A stretch of DNA of 7,222 nt, from contig DFZJ01000056.1 in assembly GCA_002382045.1 (NCBI GenBank), positions 442-7,663 of the forward strand, given 5' to 3'. Shown one piece after another: positions 5,789 through 7,222 of the stretch. Source of the DNA: Syntrophaceae bacterium UBA4059. Lineage in GTDB: Bacteria; Desulfobacterota; Syntrophia; Syntrophales; Smithellaceae. The notes beneath the pieces were generated by a model that was not told the origin of the DNA, searched no databases, and saw only the letters and a list, made by a program, of their open reading frames with translations. Position 1 is the first letter of the stretch, and every line of letters begins with the position of its first letter. The translations under genes were made by a program, and so were the position numbers.

Positions 5789-6553
5789 ATGAGAATTCTT
5801 TTAACAAATGATGATGGGATTTACGCACGGGGGCTTTCTGCTCTGTATGAGGAACTGTCGAAGGAAGCGGATTGCTTAATTGTCGCACCGGAGACAGAAC
5901 AGAGCGCCGTCGGACATGCCATTACTTTATTTCGGCCTCTGATGGTCCGGAGCGCAACAAAAGGTGGAAATTTTCTGGGTTACGCCGTTTGCGGGACGCC
6001 GGCGGATTGCGTGAAAATCGGCATCAAGGAACTGTCTGGACAAACGCCGGATCTGGTGGTTTCCGGGATTAATCGGGGGTCCAACTGCGGAAATAATTTG
6101 ATCTACTCCGGAACGGTTTCGGCCGCCACGGAAGCGGCAATGATGGGCGTTACGTCGATGGCGGTGTCTCTCGATACCCATCAAGAGGCTGATTTTACTT
6201 TTGCCGCCCGGTTTGTCCGCCGGATGGTGCGGTTGATTAAATCCAATAAATTGTTGCAGGGCAGCGCCTTCAATGTCAATATCCCCTGCCTGCCTGAAGA
6301 AAAAATAAAGGGCGTTGTTGTGGTGAGACAGGGCAAGGGCAATGTGATCGAGACGTTTGAAAAACGCATCGATCCACGCGATAATGTTTACTACTGGATT
6401 TCGGGAGAAAAGACGACGGCCAATCCGGATTTGCAGACGGATATCGGCGCCCTGTCGCAGGGCTATATTACCATCACACCGATTCAATATGATCTGACCC
6501 GGTATGAGTTGCTCGATGAATTTCAGAAAATAGTCGGCCGGAATGATGTCTGA
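5789..6553 (+). CDS. surE: 5'/3'-nucleotidase SurE (survival protein, acid phosphatase family)
   Basis: This 254-residue metal-dependent phosphatase hydrolyses nucleoside 5'- and 3'-monophosphates; characterised homologues may also act on short polyphosphates. It is cytoplasmic and linked to stationary-phase survival. The N-terminus MRILLTNDDG is the family hallmark, with metal ligands D8 and D9, then S39 in ETEQSAVGH and N95 in VSGINRGSNCG; GTPADCVK (69-76) is another conserved block. ATG 5789 is chosen because it begins exactly at the conserved N-terminus. The frame opens earlier, at GTG 5702 overlapping the previous stop, but the extra 29 residues would be encoded by the heptamer-repeat spacer and resemble no SurE. 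The site before ATG 5789 is weak (GGGGG 11 nt upstream, AGG directly abutting). It may be read through from the upstream gene. It ends 12 nt from the convergent uspA gene. Confidence 0.95.
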   Translation: MRILLTNDDGIYARGLSALYEELSKEADCLIVAPETEQSAVGHAITLFRPLMVRSATKGGNFLGYAVCGTPADCVKIGIKELSGQTPDLVVSGINRGSNCGNNLIYSGTVSAATEAAMMGVTSMAVSLDTHQEADFTFAARFVRRMVRLIKSNKLLQGSAFNVNIPCLPEEKIKGVVVVRQGKGNVIETFEKRIDPRDNVYYWISGEKTTANPDLQTDIGALSQGYITITPIQYDLTRYELLDEFQKIVGRNDV

Positions 6554-6565
6554 TTTCTGAAGGTG

Positions 6566-7222
6566 TCAGCGGATCAGCAGAACCGGAATGGAACTTTTCC
6601 GGATGATGTGGGATGTTGTGCTGCCCAAGAGCCATTCGCGCAGACGGTTATGGCCATAGGCGCCCATGACCATTAACTCCACCGATCCTTCCCGTATGAA
6701 TTTGAGGATTTCATCTGCTTCACGACCCGTGGAAACAATGATCTCGCAGTCCGCGAGCCCTTGTTGAGCCATCTCCTCAACCTGTGCGGACAAATCAGCG
6801 GCTTTTGCCGTATCCGCGTTGATGAGGACGGTGATCGGCCATTTGGCTTTTTCCGAAATATTCAGGGATAACGCAAGCGCCTTTCGGGCGGGAGCGCTGC
6901 CGTCATAGGCCAGTCCCATGCTTTCGATCTCACGATACGATTCCGGAATGACCATAACGGGTTTTCCTGAATGACGAATGACAATTTCCGCGACCGACCC
7001 GATCATTCCACTTTCTTTTAAATGGAAGTGCTCCCCTTTTTTAGCCATCAGAATTAAATCAGCGGTTTTTGCTTCTTCAATGATGGTATCGCTGATGGCG
7101 CCGATATTTTTTTTTGTTTCACAGGCAATGCCGGCGATTTTGCATCGATCTTCAAAATTCTTCAATATGAAATCAGCTTTATCTTTCAGTGACGTTTCGA
7201 CAGCGTCAAAAAAACCGTCACA
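6566..7222 (-). CDS. Universal stress protein, tandem UspA domains (5' end beyond window)
   Basis: This is the C-terminal 218 residues of a UspA-family protein. The reading frame stays open to the window edge at 7222, so the true start lies outside, and the TTG at 7163-7165 is only an internal codon. Two domains are visible. The first, partial one ends near residue 95 of the fragment (SGKPVMVIPE). The second (about 103-218) starts at GLAYDGSAPARKAL and ends in the ATP-binding loop GAYGHNRLREWLLGST (187-202), a full match to G-x2-G-x9-G-S-T, then SSIPVLLIR. The equivalent loop in the first domain is altered (KKGEHFHLKESGMIGS), with the first glycine replaced and two extra residues, so it may not bind nucleotide. 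The complete protein is probably about 280-300 residues and cytoplasmic. It is convergent with surE. The family call is secure; the specific stress is unknown. Confidence 0.93.
   Translation of the reverse strand, partial: CDGFFDAVETSLKDKADFILKNFEDRCKIAGIACETKKNIGAISDTIIEEAKTADLILMAKKGEHFHLKESGMIGSVAEIVIRHSGKPVMVIPESYREIESMGLAYDGSAPARKALALSLNISEKAKWPITVLINADTAKAADLSAQVEEMAQQGLADCEIIVSTGREADEILKFIREGSVELMVMGAYGHNRLREWLLGSTTSHIIRKSSIPVLLIR

Noticed and set aside
5927..6487. Open frame of 186 codons antisense to surE
   Set aside because: Composition is shadow-like, there is no domain and no ribosome-binding site, and surE has full family motifs on the plus strand.
6546..6582. Bidirectional terminator between surE and uspA
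   Set aside because: Only a 4-bp CTGA/TCAG stem can be formed and there is no T-run on either side.

Overview
The window holds a stress-response neighbourhood of a Gram-negative bacterium with roughly balanced base composition. A phosphoheptose isomerase gene implies heptose-containing lipopolysaccharide or a related surface glycan. The style of the genes (grpE-dnaK, a periplasmic-binding-fold 'PBP activator-like' protein, surE, tandem-domain UspA, paired hsp20 genes) resembles Desulfobacterota/Deltaproteobacteria, perhaps Syntrophales-like. That placement is inference from gene style, not a search result.

Layout. Positions 14-865 (minus strand) carry two small heat-shock protein (Hsp20/alpha-crystallin) genes, 21 nt apart and probably co-transcribed. 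Positions 866-1127 are a divergent regulatory region with two outward-facing, near-consensus sigma70-type promoters; both have a TTGACA -35 and a TATATT -10. Positions 1128-4272 (plus strand) carry gmhA, grpE and dnaK in a tight operon that ends at a strong intrinsic terminator (4285-4323). Positions 4380-6553 (plus strand) carry a secreted or membrane-anchored type 1 periplasmic-binding-fold protein and then surE; between them lies an 83-nt spacer with a short GGTTCA-type heptamer repeat. Positions 6566-7222 (minus strand) hold the C-terminal part of a tandem-domain universal stress protein, convergent with surE and cut by the window edge.

How the genes fit together. The two Hsp20 proteins would hold unfolding proteins, DnaK with its exchange factor GrpE would refold them, and SurE and UspA are classic survival and stress factors. 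hrcA and dnaJ, which often sit beside grpE-dnaK, are absent from the window; gmhA takes the place in front of grpE. I found no CIRCE operator and no clear sigma32 -10 element.

Overall this is mostly ordinary housekeeping and stress gene content. I see no convincing sign of an undescribed multi-gene system, mobile element, CRISPR array or RNA gene. The points most worth a second look are the gmhA-grpE-dnaK arrangement, the twin divergent promoters, the heptamer repeat before surE and the degenerate nucleotide loop in the first UspA domain.
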